Origin: Luscinia megarhynchos
Lineage: Eukaryota; Chordata; Aves; Passeriformes; Turdidae
Reading direction: 5' to 3'
DNA: 64,000 nucleotides
NCBI GenBank assembly: GCA_034336665.1
Contig: CM067591.1
Location: forward strand, 434,001 to 498,000
A program made the translations under genes and the position numbers. Within the stretch, counting starts at the first letter, position 1, and each line of letters opens with the position of its first letter. Positions 1 through 11,039 of the stretch are shown here, one piece after another. The notes under the pieces are model-generated. The model ran no database searches. It had not been told where the DNA came from and saw nothing but the letters and a program-made list of their open reading frames with translations.

Positions 1-286
1 GAGCCAGAGGTGCGCGAAACTCGGGTGGGAAAGTTCTGGGGGGCGGCGGGGGTGGGAGCGGGGAACGCACCCGGGGGGATTCCTGGTTTGGGGGACCCCC
101 GGGCGGGTTTGGGGACACCAGGGCGGGCTTGGGGACAAACCCAGCCCGAGGGACACCCTCGGCTGCAGGTGGGGCTGGAGCTGCCCCTCCCCGGCCCCCT
201 CTGGGTCCCCGATCCGGGCGGGTGCGGCGGGCGGGGCTCGGTCCTTTTTGGGTGGGATTTAAGGGACCCCCCCGTGTCTCCCCCAG

Positions 287-475
287 GGCTGTTCCGCGAC
301 ACCGGAGCAGGACACGAGCCGGGACCCCTCAGGTGCTGCAGACCCCTCCCAGGATCCCCCCGAGTCCCTCAGCGTCCTGTGACCCCACGGGAAATGCGGC
401 ATCTTCCCCAAATTTATTCCCCAAATGCATTTCCCAGCCCCCAGCCCCCCCGAAATAAAGATGGAAGAGGTGGCA
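287..475 (+). other. candidate terminal exon of an upstream plus-strand gene
   Basis: A pyrimidine-rich stretch ending in CCCCCAG at 286 is followed by sequence that stays open for about 30 codons in each frame before stops near 355-400, and an AATAAA lies at 454. This fits the last coding exon and 3' UTR of a gene entering from the left. In human the gene beside SMAGP in this orientation is BIN2, so BIN2 is a synteny-based guess only; I recognise no BIN2 residues. Confidence 0.3.
454..459 (+). terminator. poly(A) signal AATAAA
   Basis: Canonical hexamer downstream of the candidate terminal exon. It sets a plausible 3' end for the left-hand gene. Confidence 0.35.
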
Positions 476-1480
476 AAATCCCAAATCTCCATCTGGGATT
501 GCAGAGGGGTCTGGGGGGATCCCCCCCGGCGGATTTGGGGTGGCTGAGGAGTGGAGGGGGGGCGGTTGGGGTTTGTCACTCTCTCCCACCCACAACACCC
601 GTGACTCAGGGAAAAGGCGCCGAGTCTGTTCCACCAGCTCCCGGAAAATGCAAAAAAAACCCCGAACACCCCAATTTTCCCCTCCCGTGATGCAGAATTC
701 CCCCATTCCCAACCCCCGGGGTTGTCCCCGCAGCCAGCGAGGGGTTAACGGGGGAGGAATCCTGGGGCTGGATCCTCATTCCGGCCGAACTGGAAAGGTG
801 AGGTAGGAAAAGGGCAACGCCCTCACCTGGGCAAGGCCTTCACCTGGAGCCGCACATGGTGCCGGCAGGTAAGAGCTGCACGAGTGGCGCCTGGAGCCCG
901 GGATGCCCCCCGAAATTCCCGACCCCTGGGGGGCTTCAGGGGGCGGCCACGCCAGGCGCAGGGATTTGGGGCAGCGGAGCCTGCAGAGAGGGACGGGACT
1001 GCAGCTGCTCTGGGCTGAATGTCGGGGCTCGGCCGGGCTCTTCCAGCTGGATTTGGGGTGGGAGGGAAGGGAAGAGGCCGGATCCTGGCGCAGGGAGAGG
1101 CTGAAAGAAGGAAATCCGGCAGGAAAGCTGAGGGGGAAACAGCGGGAGCAAAGGGCCGATCCCAGGGGATCATCCCAAAGTGACGGAGAAGAAACGAGCG
1201 TGAGCAGCAAATCCCGCCCTCCCCCTGCTGGGGAGGGAACGGGGGCTGGGGAGGGGCACCCCCAAAAGAAACCTGCGGGAATGTGCTGATCCCATCCTCC
1301 ATCCGCCCGGAATGGGAATGGAAGTGGGGTGGGAATGGGGAATTAATCGGGGTTGGCTGTGGAGGCGCTGCCAAGCACCCCGAAAAAATCCCCGTGGGGA
1401 TGGTTCGCTCCTCCCGTCCTCGGGGCACCGGGAACGGGCACGGAGGGGGGGCTGGGACAGGAATGGGGACAGGAATGGGG
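460..1480. other. GC-rich intergenic sequence, no gene recognised
   Basis: Mostly unique GC-rich DNA with open frames on both strands but no recognisable protein, splice pattern or RNA. Confidence 0.5.
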
Positions 1481-1482
1481 CT

Positions 1483-1853
1483 GGGGGGACAGGGTTCAGG
1501 GGCAGGAATCGGGACAGGGATAGGGACAGGAATGGGAATGGGGACAGGAATAGGGACAGAAATGGGGATGGGGACAGGGATAGGGGGCAGAAATGGGGCA
1601 GGGATGGGAATGGGAACACGAATAGGGACAGTATTGGGGATGGGAACAGGAAAAAGGAACAGGAATAGGGCTGGGGACAGGGATAGGGACAGGGATAGGG
1701 GCAGAAATTGGGACAGGAATAGGGGCAGGAATGGGAATGGGAACAGGAATGGGGACAGGAATAGGGGCAGGAATGGGAATGGGAACAGGAATGGGGATGG
1801 GGACAGGAATAGGGACACGGATAGGGGCAGGAATGGGGATGGGGATGGCAGAG
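1483..1853. repeat. minisatellite, GGGACAGGAATGGG-type unit
   Basis: Degenerate tandem units of 12-18 bases built from GGGACAGGAAT and GGGAATGG. The proline/isoleucine-rich or glycine/asparagine-rich open frames across it are repeat translations, not genes. Confidence 0.9.
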
Positions 1854-2459
1854 CTGCATCCCCAGCGCTCCTCGGAGGAGTTTTCGGGAGCGGGGCCGGG
1901 TTGGGTTTCCCCCGGGAGCTCCCCGGCCGGAGCGCAGGAATGAGGAACGTGAGGGTTTTCACAACCCTGCTTTAAAACCACGGAATCCCACTTGGGGATG
2001 CAGCGCGCTGGGAAGGATCCGCCGCTGCCAGCCCCCTCCTCCGGGCTGGAGCCAAAAACCCCGAGGGTCTCCCGCGCTGGGAAGCAGCGGGTCGGGACCG
2101 GGAGCTCCTTCCCACGGCCCCAAAGCGGAGCAGGGGGGATCCAGGGGAGCATCCCCAGGAGCTCGATGGAAACCAAACCTTTCCCTCGGATAAAACTCGG
2201 GTTAAACCCCTGGGGAGTCCCAGCGTTCCAGTTTTGGTGCCGGGGCACAGACCTGGTTCGTGTTTCCCGCTGCCGGACCCTCCCCAAAAACCCTCCCTAG
2301 ACTCGGGGCAGCTCCGGTTCCACCAGCGGCGCCTTTTCCTCTGCTCCCCTTCAGCCCCGGCGCCTCTGGGGGAAATCAGAGCCGGTTCTAGTCCGGAGCC
2401 GCTCCGTGGGAAGGTCGTGCTTGGCTTTGGGAAAGGCCCGGAGAGCTCCGCGTTTAATG

Positions 2460-3030
2460 AAGGGTTGGGTTAAAGCAAAACCGGATTTAAAGCAAAACAG
2501 CACTTCAAGCAAAACTGTTTAAAGAAAAACTTGGTTTAATTCAAAGCAAAACTGAGTTTAAAACAAAGCTGGGATTAAAGCAATTCTGTATTTAATGCGA
2601 AGCTGTGTTTAAAGCAAAATCATGTCTGAAGCAAACTGATTTTAAATGAAAGTTGGTTTTAAGGCAAAATCAGGTTTCATTCAAAGCTGGGTTTAATGAA
2701 AAGCTGGACTTGAAGTGAAGTTTGCTTTAAAGTGAGTTTAAAGTAAAGCCAAGTTTAAAGAAAAGCTGGGTTTAGCATAAAACTGGACTAAAGTAAAACC
2801 ACACTTAAGGCAAAATTGTGCAGGAAATAAAATCGGGTTAATGCAAAGCTGGGTTTAAAGCAAAACAAAAACTAAAGTGAAACCGGATTGGAACAAAGCA
2901 AGGTTGAAAGCAGGACTAATTTTAGAGCAGAACTGGTCTTACAGCAAAACCAGGTTTAAAGCAAAGCTGGGTTTAAATTAAAGCTGGGATTAAAGCAGGG
3001 CTGATTTTAACTAAAACTGGGTTTAATGAG
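2460..3030. repeat. AT-richer minisatellite, GTTTAAAGCAAAGCTGG unit
   Basis: About 25-30 degenerate copies of an 18-22 base unit (GTTTAAAGCAAAACTGG and variants). It is much richer in A and T than its neighbours. Confidence 0.85.
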
Positions 3031-3129
3031 CGGGGGCTGCTGCGAGCCCGAGCCCGAGCCCGGCTTTGCTGCTCGGGGTCCCCTCCCCCCATCCCTCTCT
3101 GGGGAGGGGAACGTTCCCTTCCCGAGCTC

Positions 3130-3720
3130 CTGGGGCCCCCCGCCCCAATTCCTCCCCGAACCCAAATTACTCCCCCAGCTCCAATTCCCGATTCTCCCCC
3201 AGCCCAAATTCTCGTTCCCTACCCCGTTCCAAATCCCCGGCTCCTCCCCAGCCCAAATTTCCTGCTCCCCCACCCCCAGTTCCCCGCTCCCAGGTCCCCA
3301 AATCCCAGCACTCCCCAGCTCCAATTCCCGGTTCGATACCCCCCAGACCCAATTCCCAGCACTCCCCCAGCCCTAATTCCCGGCTCCTCCCCCAGCCTCA
3401 ATTCCCTAATCTCCCCGCCCAAATTCCCAGCCCAAATTCTTCCCCCAGCCCCAATTCCCCCGCCCCCCTCCCCCAGCCCAAATTCCCAGTTCCCTCCCCC
3501 TCCCCCAGCCCCAATTCCCAGCTCTCCCAGCCCAAATTCGCGGCCCCCAACCCCAATTCCCGCTTCCCCTAGCCCAAATTCCCGATTCTCCCCCAGCCTC
3601 AATTCCCAGTTCCCCTCCCCTAGCCCAAATTCCCGATTCTCCCCCAGCCTCAATTCCCAGTTCCCCTCCCCTAGCCCAAATTCCCGATTCTCCCCCAGCC
3701 CCAATTCCCGGCTCCCGGCC
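3130..3720. repeat. C-rich minisatellite, CCCAGCCCAAATTCC unit
   Basis: Tandem units of roughly 20-45 bases of the form CCCCCAGCCCCAATTCC. The last part contains near-identical units of about 45 bases. Confidence 0.9.
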
Positions 3721-3739
3721 CCGCCCCGCTCCTGCCCCG

Positions 3740-4110
3740 CGGCCGCGCTCCCGCCGCTCGATTTCCTCTTTTTTTAAAACCCCCAGCAAATGAGATTTGA
3801 TTCGCTCCCGGCGCGCTGAGTCACGGAACCCCCGAGCGCCGGAGCCGCGGCCGGGACCCTTCGGGGGGTCCCGGGGGTCCCCAGCGGGCCCGGCCAAGGT
3901 GGGCCCGGCAGTTCCTGGTCCCGGCTGCGGTACCGACCTCCGGCCCGGATTTCGGGCATTTTCAAGGACTTTTTTTAGGCGTTTTGAAGCTCTCAGAATT
4001 TAGGAATGAATCCAATCAGGGAATGGTTCTTCCCTCCTCCGGCTCCGACCCCGGCCCCAGTAACACCAGTGCGTTACTGGTGCTGCTCCGCCCCCCTCGC
4101 GAGGAGCTTT
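3740..4110 (+). promoter_or_regulatory. CpG-rich segment, possible SMAGP promoter
   Basis: CpG-dense DNA just upstream of SMAGP. It includes TGAGTCAC (AP-1-like) near 3818 and a GCCAAG/GTGGGC donor-like site near 3900 that could end a non-coding first exon. Promoter function is inferred from position and composition only. Confidence 0.35.
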
Positions 4111-4129
4111 TCGGGGCATTCACGGCAAT

Positions 4130-4345
4130 TCGCGACTTTTCTCCCTATTTTTGGCAGGAACTCGGAGCCTCACCTGGACGGAGCCACCTGAAGGAGGGGT
4201 CTCAGCGCCAGCTGAGCGCAGGTGATGGTTGAGTGGGAATTCACCGCTTTTATCGCTGTTTTTGGCAGCTCTGAAGGACCCCGAACCTTCACCTGGAAGG
4301 AGCCGATGCGATGGAGGGAGCTCAGCCCCACCTGAGCGCAGGTGA
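4130..4345 (+). repeat. tandemly duplicated exon-like cassette upstream of SMAGP exon 2
   Basis: Two related segments of about 105 bases each contain a TTTTTGGCAG acceptor-like site, a GC-rich body with CACCTGGA.GGAGCC, and end GAGCGCAG/GTGA. Only the second copy carries ATGs (4306, 4311). The ATG at 4311 opens MEGAQPHLSA up to the donor at 4342 and is a candidate SMAGP start. Its phase does not join cleanly to the next exon, so the start is not settled. Confidence 0.5.
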
Positions 4346-4428
4346 GACCTGGAGCCGCTGTTCCGGGCTCTCCCCGCGTTCCCCACCCGGCTCAGCCCTC
4401 CCTCACCTCCCTCTCCCCCTGTCCCGAG

Positions 4429-4507
4429 GAAGACCTGACGACCCCGTACCTGAGGAAGGCTCCCACCCCCCCCGGCCGTGAGGACGCCGACACCGCCGTC
4501 ATCGCAG
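4429..4507 (+). CDS. SMAGP: SMAGP coding exon, extracellular stub
   Basis: SMAGP is a small single-pass membrane glycoprotein of epithelial cell contacts (about 97 residues in human). This exon reads EDLTTPYLRKAPTPPG and then EDADTAVIA. It matches the family's short Thr/Pro-rich extracellular stub that runs into the membrane segment. The splice is precise: the exon ends in G at 4507 before GTGAGG, and with TG at 5424 this makes the Val of the conserved VVIT. The acceptor (CCCGAG at 4428) is weaker than usual and the first coding exon is not firmly placed, so the N-terminus is incomplete. A chance match is unlikely because the next exon agrees to the stop. Confidence 0.85.
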
Positions 4508-5423
4508 GTGAGGCCGCTCCCCTCCTCATCCCAGGACAGCAGAGGAGCTCAAACTACCGCAATCCCCCCAAAACCGCATTCCCCACCTTCCTTCGGTTGT
4601 CAGAACAGGGTAACACATCAGTTAAAAATGATTTTTTGATAAATGCAGAGGCACAAAATCAGCTGATGCTCTGATGCTTCCAGGTGCGCACCTTGGCCAT
4701 GGGTTATCCTCGGTGGGAATCACTGCCTGTCTTTGCAAAATTTACCACCTTATCTTAGGAAGCTGTCTGCTTCTAATTTTAAAATGAACGCACCTCTGGA
4801 ATTAGCTAAATAAGCCAACTAGCCCCCAAGTAATACAAGTCTCAAAATAGTTAAGTTTAAATAGTTTGTTTAGCAAATTAAAAGCATCATAAATTTAAAA
4901 AAAAGGTTTTTTTAGTGTTTCATAGTGCCTTGCTTTCTCCATGCATTTAACAAAAAATCAATAAGTCTATTTAAAAAATATTTATAGTTCTAAGAGGAGG
5001 GGGAGATAGCATCAGTGAGTCAGGGGTCTCTGAATTCTTCAGAGAGAAATCAGAGTGCAGGGATTGAATTAAAACTTTTGGATGAATTAAAGCATATTAA
5101 GCCTCTCCCACATAAAGTAGACATTTAAGTAGAGGTAAGTCAGTAATTTTAGGGTGAGTTCTATGCTTTAAGTGAAATGCTCTCCATCGGCCAGAGAAGG
5201 GCCACGGGTACTTGGCCTTCAAACACCTGTGAAGCGACTTTCAGCTTTAGATTTCGGCAGGCACTGGTGACTTTTGCTGCTGATGTGCCATTGAGCTCAG
5301 GCTTTTTTTAAATTACCATTAATATTTGGTTAAATACTGTTGCAAAAACAATTAACCTCAAAATCAGGAGGAAATGGGCAGCGAACGATCTCACGGCGGC
5401 TGTTTGCTGCGCTTCCCCCGCAG
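4508..5423 (+). other. SMAGP: SMAGP intron, AT-rich and unique
   Basis: An unusually ordinary intron for this window: about 0.9 kb of AT-rich, non-repetitive DNA with GT at 4508 and a CCCCCGCAG acceptor at 5423. I see no further exon or RNA gene in it. Confidence 0.75.
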
Positions 5424-5587
5424 TGGTGATCACGCTGGTGTTCCTCACGCTGCTGACGGTGCTGCTGGTGATCGCGATTTACCTGTACAGGAACCGGGGC
5501 TCTTATCGCACCTACGAGCAGCCCGAGCCCGACACGGCCCCGCGGGAGGAGGCTCCGCCCAAGGACAAGGAGGAATATTTTATTTAA
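5424..5587 (+). CDS. SMAGP: SMAGP last coding exon: transmembrane helix and cytoplasmic tail
   Basis: The exon encodes a hydrophobic helix (VVITLVFLTLLTVLLVIAIY), then basic LYRNRGSYRTYE, an acidic stretch, and the C-terminus DKEEYFI followed by TAA at 5585-5587. The helix, the NxGSYxTYE juxtamembrane block and the terminal EEYFI are hallmarks I recall from mammalian SMAGP. The tail is probably the membrane-proximal binding segment. The frame is intact throughout. Identity is recalled, not searched. Confidence 0.93.
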
Positions 5588-5609
5588 GGACACCCCTGGC
5601 GTCCACACC

Positions 5610-6010
5610 GGTCCCGAAATTCCCTGGACTTGGGGGTCGGCATCGATTTTCAGGAGTTAGGATGTTTCCTGAATTCCCTGCCATCGGGGATCTGCCCCAG
5701 TTTCCTGGAGTTGGGGGTGCACCTAAATATCCCGGAGCTGAGGATCTGCCACAATTTCTTGGAGATGGGGGATCTTCCTAAGTTGGGAATCTGCTTAAAT
5801 CCCCCGCAGCTGGGGCTCTACCTGAATTTCCTGGCATTGGGGTTCTGCCTAAATTCCCTGGATTTGGGGATCCACCTAAACTGGAAACCTGCCTAAATTC
5901 CCTGGGGTTGAGGTTCTGCCTAAATATCCTGGAGCTGGGATCTGCCTGAATCTCCTGGAGCTTGTGATCTCCCTGAGTTCCCTGGAGCTGGGGTTCTGCC
6001 CAAAGCTGAG
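5610..6010. repeat. minisatellite in SMAGP 3' flank
   Basis: Degenerate units of about 27 bases around TTCCCTGGAGTTGGGGTTCTG. They lie between the SMAGP stop and the retroviral remnant, probably partly within the SMAGP 3' UTR. Confidence 0.85.
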
Positions 6011-6093
6011 GAGCGACAGGCTGGTGTTGTTTGGTTTGGGGTAAGGTCTTCCTGGTTCATCTTTCCCAAAATTTCCCCCATTTTGTTCAACAA

Positions 6094-6300
6094 CTAGTAC
6101 ACTGGACATTGCTTTGATTGTACCTGTCGTGTACAATGTGGTGTGCAGGGTACAAATATTAAAGCTACAATTATTGCTACTGGAATAAACAAAGCTATTT
6201 CACAGAGTTCCTTTAGCCAGGGTGCAGAGCAGTCGGGATTTCTGTGAGTTTCTGGTCTGCCCGCGCTGCCAGGGCAGGAGTTTGATGTCTGAGCTCTGAG
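6094..6300 (-). pseudogene. ERV env transmembrane anchor remnant
   Basis: The frame contains a hydrophobic segment (LFIPVAIIVALIFVPC) preceded by WLKELCE and followed by a short Cys-rich tail with a stop at 6094. This is the pattern of a retroviral env TM anchor and cytoplasmic tail. It sits in the same open frame as the end of the gag capsid fragment, so it probably marks the deletion junction. Env assignment is an inference from hydrophobicity and position. Confidence 0.6.
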
Positions 6301-7163
6301 AACCCTCTCAAGCTGTTCTCTGAGGGTTTTTCCAAGTTGATTTGCTTGGATAGAGGCTACATGCTGCAGACTTCCAATCTTGTTGCAGGCATCTATCATT
6401 TCGGGTACTGTTGATTTTTCCTTTGGCTTTAATGGCCTTTTTCCATCCTGTGTTGGCATTATTTTAAATGATGTCTCACATCATTAACAGCTGTATCATC
6501 AGCACACTGTCTTTCTGAGGCCTGGGTTACCCTGTCCACAAATGCAGTAAAAGGTTCAGATGGGTCCTGGGCAATCAGGTTGTAGGATTTTTCAAAGATC
6601 CCTGCAGGCTGGATCTGCAAGAAGGCTTTATGTGCCATTTTCTTGATGTTATCTAAATCTGCTCTGGGGAGATTCATTTGATCTTCAGTTCTGCCATTGG
6701 GATGGTCACCTGTTAATCCAGCTCTACATCTGCACTATCCCTGTGCTGCTGATGTTTCCCTGAGAATTCTTTTCCACTTCAATTCCCATAGAAGATATTG
6801 TGAGTCTGTCAGTGTGACCATAGCCGGATTTTTACAGTCACTTGGTGTGAGTGTATGTCCATCTAACACCTGTTTGAAATAGGGTGAGGAGAGGCCATTA
6901 TCCCTTAAAGCTTTTCTTAATTCTTTAATTTCATGAGATGGAATGGAGACCATCTCCTAGGACCATCTCCTAGGGCTGTGGATTGAATATAACAGGCATT
7001 GCATCACACTAAGGCACTCATCTTTACAAATGTCCCTTCTAATTTCCTGCCAGTTGGTTAACAGGGAATTATCATATGGCTGGGGGTTTAAATCTGACGA
7101 GTTTTGAGGATAAACTGTCCCAGTTTGAAGCAGAAATGTCTTTTTGCACAATAGGCAAAGCAT
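6300..7163 (-). pseudogene. ERV gag capsid remnant
   Basis: Three minus-strand frame segments resemble a retroviral capsid. 6735-6953 has SIPSHEIKELRKALRDNG, typical of the capsid N-terminal domain. 6459-6677 carries the major homology region (QDPSEPFTAFVDRV, near 6526-6575). 6300-6459 has STVPEMIDACNKIGS, like the capsid C-terminus. The spacing suits alpha- or betaretrovirus-like (class II) gag. Frame changes between segments, and the loss of everything downstream, show that it is dead. A further segment (6957-7163) may be upstream gag. Confidence 0.8.
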
Positions 7164-7349
7164 CTGCAGGTGAAAAATAGTTCCCTGTTTGTTCTGGATT
7201 TGTTCGTGTGGGTGCTATACTGTAGCTGGTTTTGAAGTTGGAGCTTTCCAACCTCGGGCTCTGCAGCTCCGAGTTCAGATTTCTCTGGACTCTGGCTGTT
7301 GAGCTCACAGCTACCCACCAGTGAAGTACAGAAAGGTTGAGGCTGAGCA

Positions 7350-8276
7350 GCACAGGTTCCCAAAGATAACTTTATTTTCTTCGAAGGGAGAGTCCTACAA
7401 CATCTGCTTACATCAGATAACAAAGGAATTTTATAGGTTTACAGAGGATTGAATTTTCTACCAATAAAAACTACATCTTACAAACTAACCAATTATCTTA
7501 AAATTCTAAGTAAAAAAGGACCAATGACTTTGTGACTTTAAGAGCCAATAGAAATCCAGAAAGATAACAGGGTTTTCGATAAGGGAGAGGGGGTTTGGTT
7601 GCCAGGCATTTAGTAATTATGGGATGGCATTCCATGGATAAGTTTTAGGGGGAGTAACGTTTTCTACAGGGATAAACAATCCTCAGGACAAAACTCCTGC
7701 GCTCTGTACAAGCTGGGGTTGCAGTTTATTGTAAGGGTGTGAGCGTGCAGAGTCCTGCTGAGAGCTGCCACTGCAGCCCAGAGATGGACAGAGAGATAAA
7801 GGGGGAAGAGAAAGAGAGCAGGAGGGAGAGAGGGGTGAGGGAATAAGGTAAGGGAGGGGTGGTAGCAGTGAGAGAGAGAGAGAGAGGAAGAGTAAGAGAG
7901 CGATTTCCCGTTTACAACACAATAAATCTTCCATGATGAATATTCTAATTTCCACTAACCAATGTAACACAAGATTCTATGGCATTTACACACAGCCTAT
8001 AGGAATCCTGATATTACCACGGTGTGTTACACTTTAAACTTTTAAAAACTGCTCCTTGGACCCTGGCAGGGACGTCTCTGCCCTTTGGAGCTGCTCTCCA
8101 GCAGAAGACATTGCCCTGTCAAGAGGGGATTGCCTCAGGGGCCATCCTATTGTCTTACAGTTATTCAGTACCTGAGGTTTGGTGTCTCAGAAGGGCTTTC
8201 ATTTCAATCTCGCTCGTGGCTTCCATATTTTCAGAATCTTATTATTTGTCAGGTCTTCCTGGTTCATCTTTCCCAA
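7350..8276 (-). repeat. candidate 5' LTR and leader of the ERV
   Basis: Starting at minus-strand TGGGAAAG (8275), this non-coding stretch contains AATAAA-type signals on the minus strand (near 7722 and 7370) and a (GA)n/(CT)n tract near 7795-7890. No primer binding site was identified, so the inner LTR border is unknown. Confidence 0.45.
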
Positions 8277-8960
8277 CATGGGGTCACTCTGGGATGGGGG
8301 AGGGGTCCCTAAATGGGATCTGGGGTCACTCTGGGATGGGGGAGGGGTCCCAAAAGGGGGTCTGGGGTCACTATGGGATGGGGGAGGGGTCCCTAAATGG
8401 GGTCTGGGGGTCACTCTGGGATGGGGGAGGGGTCCCTAAAGCGGGGTCTGGAGTAAGCTATGGGATGGGGGAGGTGTCCCTAAATGGGGTGTGGGGTCAC
8501 TCTGGGATGGGGGAGGTGTCCCTAAATGGGGTCTGGGGTCACTCTGGGATGGGAGAGGGGTCCCAAAGCGGGGTCTGGGGTCACTATGGGATGGGGGAGG
8601 GGTCCCTAAATGGGGTCTGGGGTCACTCTGGGATGGGGGAGGGGTCCCTAAGCGGGGTCTGGAGTCGCTATGGGATGGGGGAGGTGTCCCTAAATGGGGT
8701 GTGGGGTCACTCTGGGATGGGGGAGGTGTCCCTAAATGGGGTCTGGGGTCACTATGGGATGGGGGAGGGTCCCTAAGTGGGGTCTGGAGTCGCTATGGGA
8801 TGGGGGAGGGTCCCTAAATGGGGTCTGGGGTCACTCTGGGATGGGGGAGGGGTCCCTAAATGGGGTCTGGAGTCGCTATGGGATGGGGGAGGGTCCCTAA
8901 ATGGGGTCTGGGGTCGCTATGGGATGGGGGAGGGGTCCCTAAAGCGGGGTCTGGGGTCGC
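8277..8960. repeat. minisatellite, unit about 42 bases
   Basis: About 16 copies of a unit with CTGGGATGGGGGAGGGGTCC, then CTAAATGGGGTCTGGGGTCA. It starts directly at the outer edge of the ERV. Confidence 0.95.
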
Positions 8961-9114
8961 CCTCAGGCGGGTTTGGAGCTCAAGGAGCTGCTCAGGGGGT
9001 CTGGATGGGAGGGGCTCCCCTGAAGCCCCTTTTTGGGGTGATGAACACCTGGCCCAGGTGGGACTGGGAGGGGCTCACCTGCTCCAGGTGCAGGGGGAGA
9101 CCAAGCGGGGCTGG

Positions 9115-9790
9115 AAAATATTTTATTTTAAATAAAGTATTAAATAGTTTAAAATTTAATTAGATCTCAGAGAGAATAATAGAAAATAAAATAAAATAAA
9201 AAATATAATATAATAATATAATAGCATTATAAATAAAATAAAAAATAAAATGAAGTAATAAAATAAAATAGCGTTATAATAAAATAACAACATAATAAAG
9301 TTCTATGTGCATTAATACATAAAAATTTAGTATAAAATACACTTTAAATAAATATTTAGAAAATACCTATAAATCTTTAGGGATACATAACGCATACTAT
9401 AGTATATAAAAATACTACTATATATAAAAATAGTAAATAATAAATAACAAAAACATTAATATAACCATGTAATGTATAATATATAGGAATAAATATTAAC
9501 AAGCATTAAAAAATAAGACATTAAATTAGTTAATATAATAATGTATTAGTACAAAATAATATAATTATGAATTAATATATATATAAAATAATATAGTATA
9601 ATATGAATATATGCCAATAAATATTTATATAAATACACGATCATAGCATAATAATATAATATATCAAAAATTCAACAATTGTTGATAAAATAAGATAATA
9701 TATCGTACATAAATATATATAGTGTATATACAAATAATACGTATATAAATACATATAAATATATAAATACGTATATCAATAATCCATATA
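9115..9790. repeat. extreme AT-rich island
   Basis: About 670 bases almost free of G and C (ATAAAATA, TATATAAATA runs) inside a GC-rich region. No gene is visible. Confidence 0.85.
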
Positions 9791-9939
9791 TCTCTGCACA
9801 TTAAAGATTCCCCTTGGGTTGGAAAATGCCGCCCAAATTCCGATTTTTTGGCGATTTTCGCGCTCTCTTTCCCTTCACTTCGCTCCCTTTTCCAGGACTG
9901 CGATTTCTCCTTTTCCGCCCCATTTTTCCCGGGCTCCGT

Positions 9940-10040
9940 CCCCGCAGCGCGGGAGCCGCTCATGAATAATTCAGCGGCCGCTCATGAATATGCAAATGAG
10001 CTCCGGCTGCCGGGGCGTGCTCATGAATAATTCAGGAGGG
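9940..10040 (+). promoter_or_regulatory. homeodomain/POU-site cluster 1
   Basis: Three copies of GCTCATGAATA (two continue to ATTCAG) lie within about 75 bases, together with ATGCAAATGAG at 9990. ATGCAAAT is the classical POU octamer. Enhancer or promoter function is inferred. Confidence 0.5.
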
Positions 10041-10094
10041 GGAATGTGCCTCACCTTCAAACTGCGCAGAAAGGGGAAAAAATTCATTTTAAAT

Positions 10095-10660
10095 GGGACC
10101 AGAGCCCGCTCAGGGACCCCCAGACCCGCTTGGGACCCCCAGACCCCGCTCAGGGACCCCCAGACCCGGCTTGGAACCCCCAGACCCACCTCAGGGACCC
10201 CCAGACCGGCTTGGGACCCCCAGACCTCCTCCTTAGGGACTCCCCGTACCCTCAAGCCCGGCCCAGACCCCTTTAGGAACCCCCAGACCCTTTAGGGACC
10301 CCCAGACCCATTTAGGAACCCCCAACCCCTTTAGGAACCCCCGAGACCCCTTTAGGGACCCCCAGACCCCTTTAGGAACCCCCAACCGCTTTAGGAACCC
10401 CAGACCCCTTTAGGGACCCCAGACCCATTTAGGAACCCCCAACGCTTTAGGAACCCCAGACCCTTTAGGGACCCCCAGACCCATTTAGGAACCCCCAACC
10501 CCTTTAGGAACCCCGAGACCCTTTAGGGACCCCCAGACCCATTTAGGAACCCCCAACCCCTTTAGGAACCCCGAGACCCTTTAGGGACCCCCAGACCCCT
10601 TTAGGGACCCCCAGACCCGTTTAGGAACCCCCAGACCAGTTTGGGGACGCCCCTCCACCA
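10095..10660. repeat. minisatellite, TTTAGGGACCCCCAGACCC unit
   Basis: About 25 degenerate units of 18-22 bases. It separates regulatory clusters 1 and 2. Confidence 0.9.
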
Positions 10661-10699
10661 GCCCCCCCCTCAGGTGCCCCCCAAGCCCCCCCCTCAGCC

Positions 10700-10995
10700 G
10701 AGTCTTTGTTAATTAAAATCCGCCCCCCAGCCGAGCTGTTTTCCTTTCCCCGTCCGCAATCTATTGGCGCTTATGCAAATGTATGCAAATGAGGCCGGGT
10801 TTAACTAGCGGTGGGTATTTAACGATTCCTATTAAATATTCACAATCACGGCAGCGCACATGCAAATGAGCCCGGCAGAACCGGGCCGCGGCCGCCAATG
10901 ACAGGTGCGCCTGGGCTAATCAGGATATTAATGAATATTAATGATTATTAATGAGGAGGGGTCGGTCTGGCCGCGGGGTCATTAATATTCGTGCC
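10700..10995 (+). promoter_or_regulatory. homeodomain/POU-site cluster 2
   Basis: Unique, non-repetitive DNA between two minisatellites. It has octamers at 10773, 10783 and 10860 (the last two extended to ATGCAAATGAG), a CTATTGG CCAAT-type box near 10761, and three ATTAATGA units at 10927-10953. Its survival as unique sequence within repeats suggests constraint. It may control POU6F1, 7 kb downstream. Confidence 0.55.
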
Positions 10996-11039
10996 CCCTT
11001 CCCCCCCCTTGTCCCTTTTGTCCCCTCTCGTTTGGGGGG

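Larger units (their letters stand above)
6044..8276 (-). mobile_element. internally deleted class II-like endogenous retrovirus
   Basis: A minus-strand retroviral remnant bounded by a perfect 26-base direct repeat (6044-6069 and 8251-8276). Reading from the right: a long non-coding LTR-like part, gag capsid fragments in shifted frames, then an env-type membrane anchor. Protease, reverse transcriptase, integrase and most of env are absent. Next to the left repeat, the minus strand reads AAAATGGGGGAAA, a candidate polypurine tract directly before TGGGAAAG. This makes the 26-base repeat the likely start of both LTRs, with the 3' LTR cut short. The element is a broken old copy with no complete gene. 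Confidence 0.8.

Noticed and set aside
287..475. Firm assignment of the first exon to BIN2
   Set aside because: Only synteny supports it; no conserved residues were recognised.
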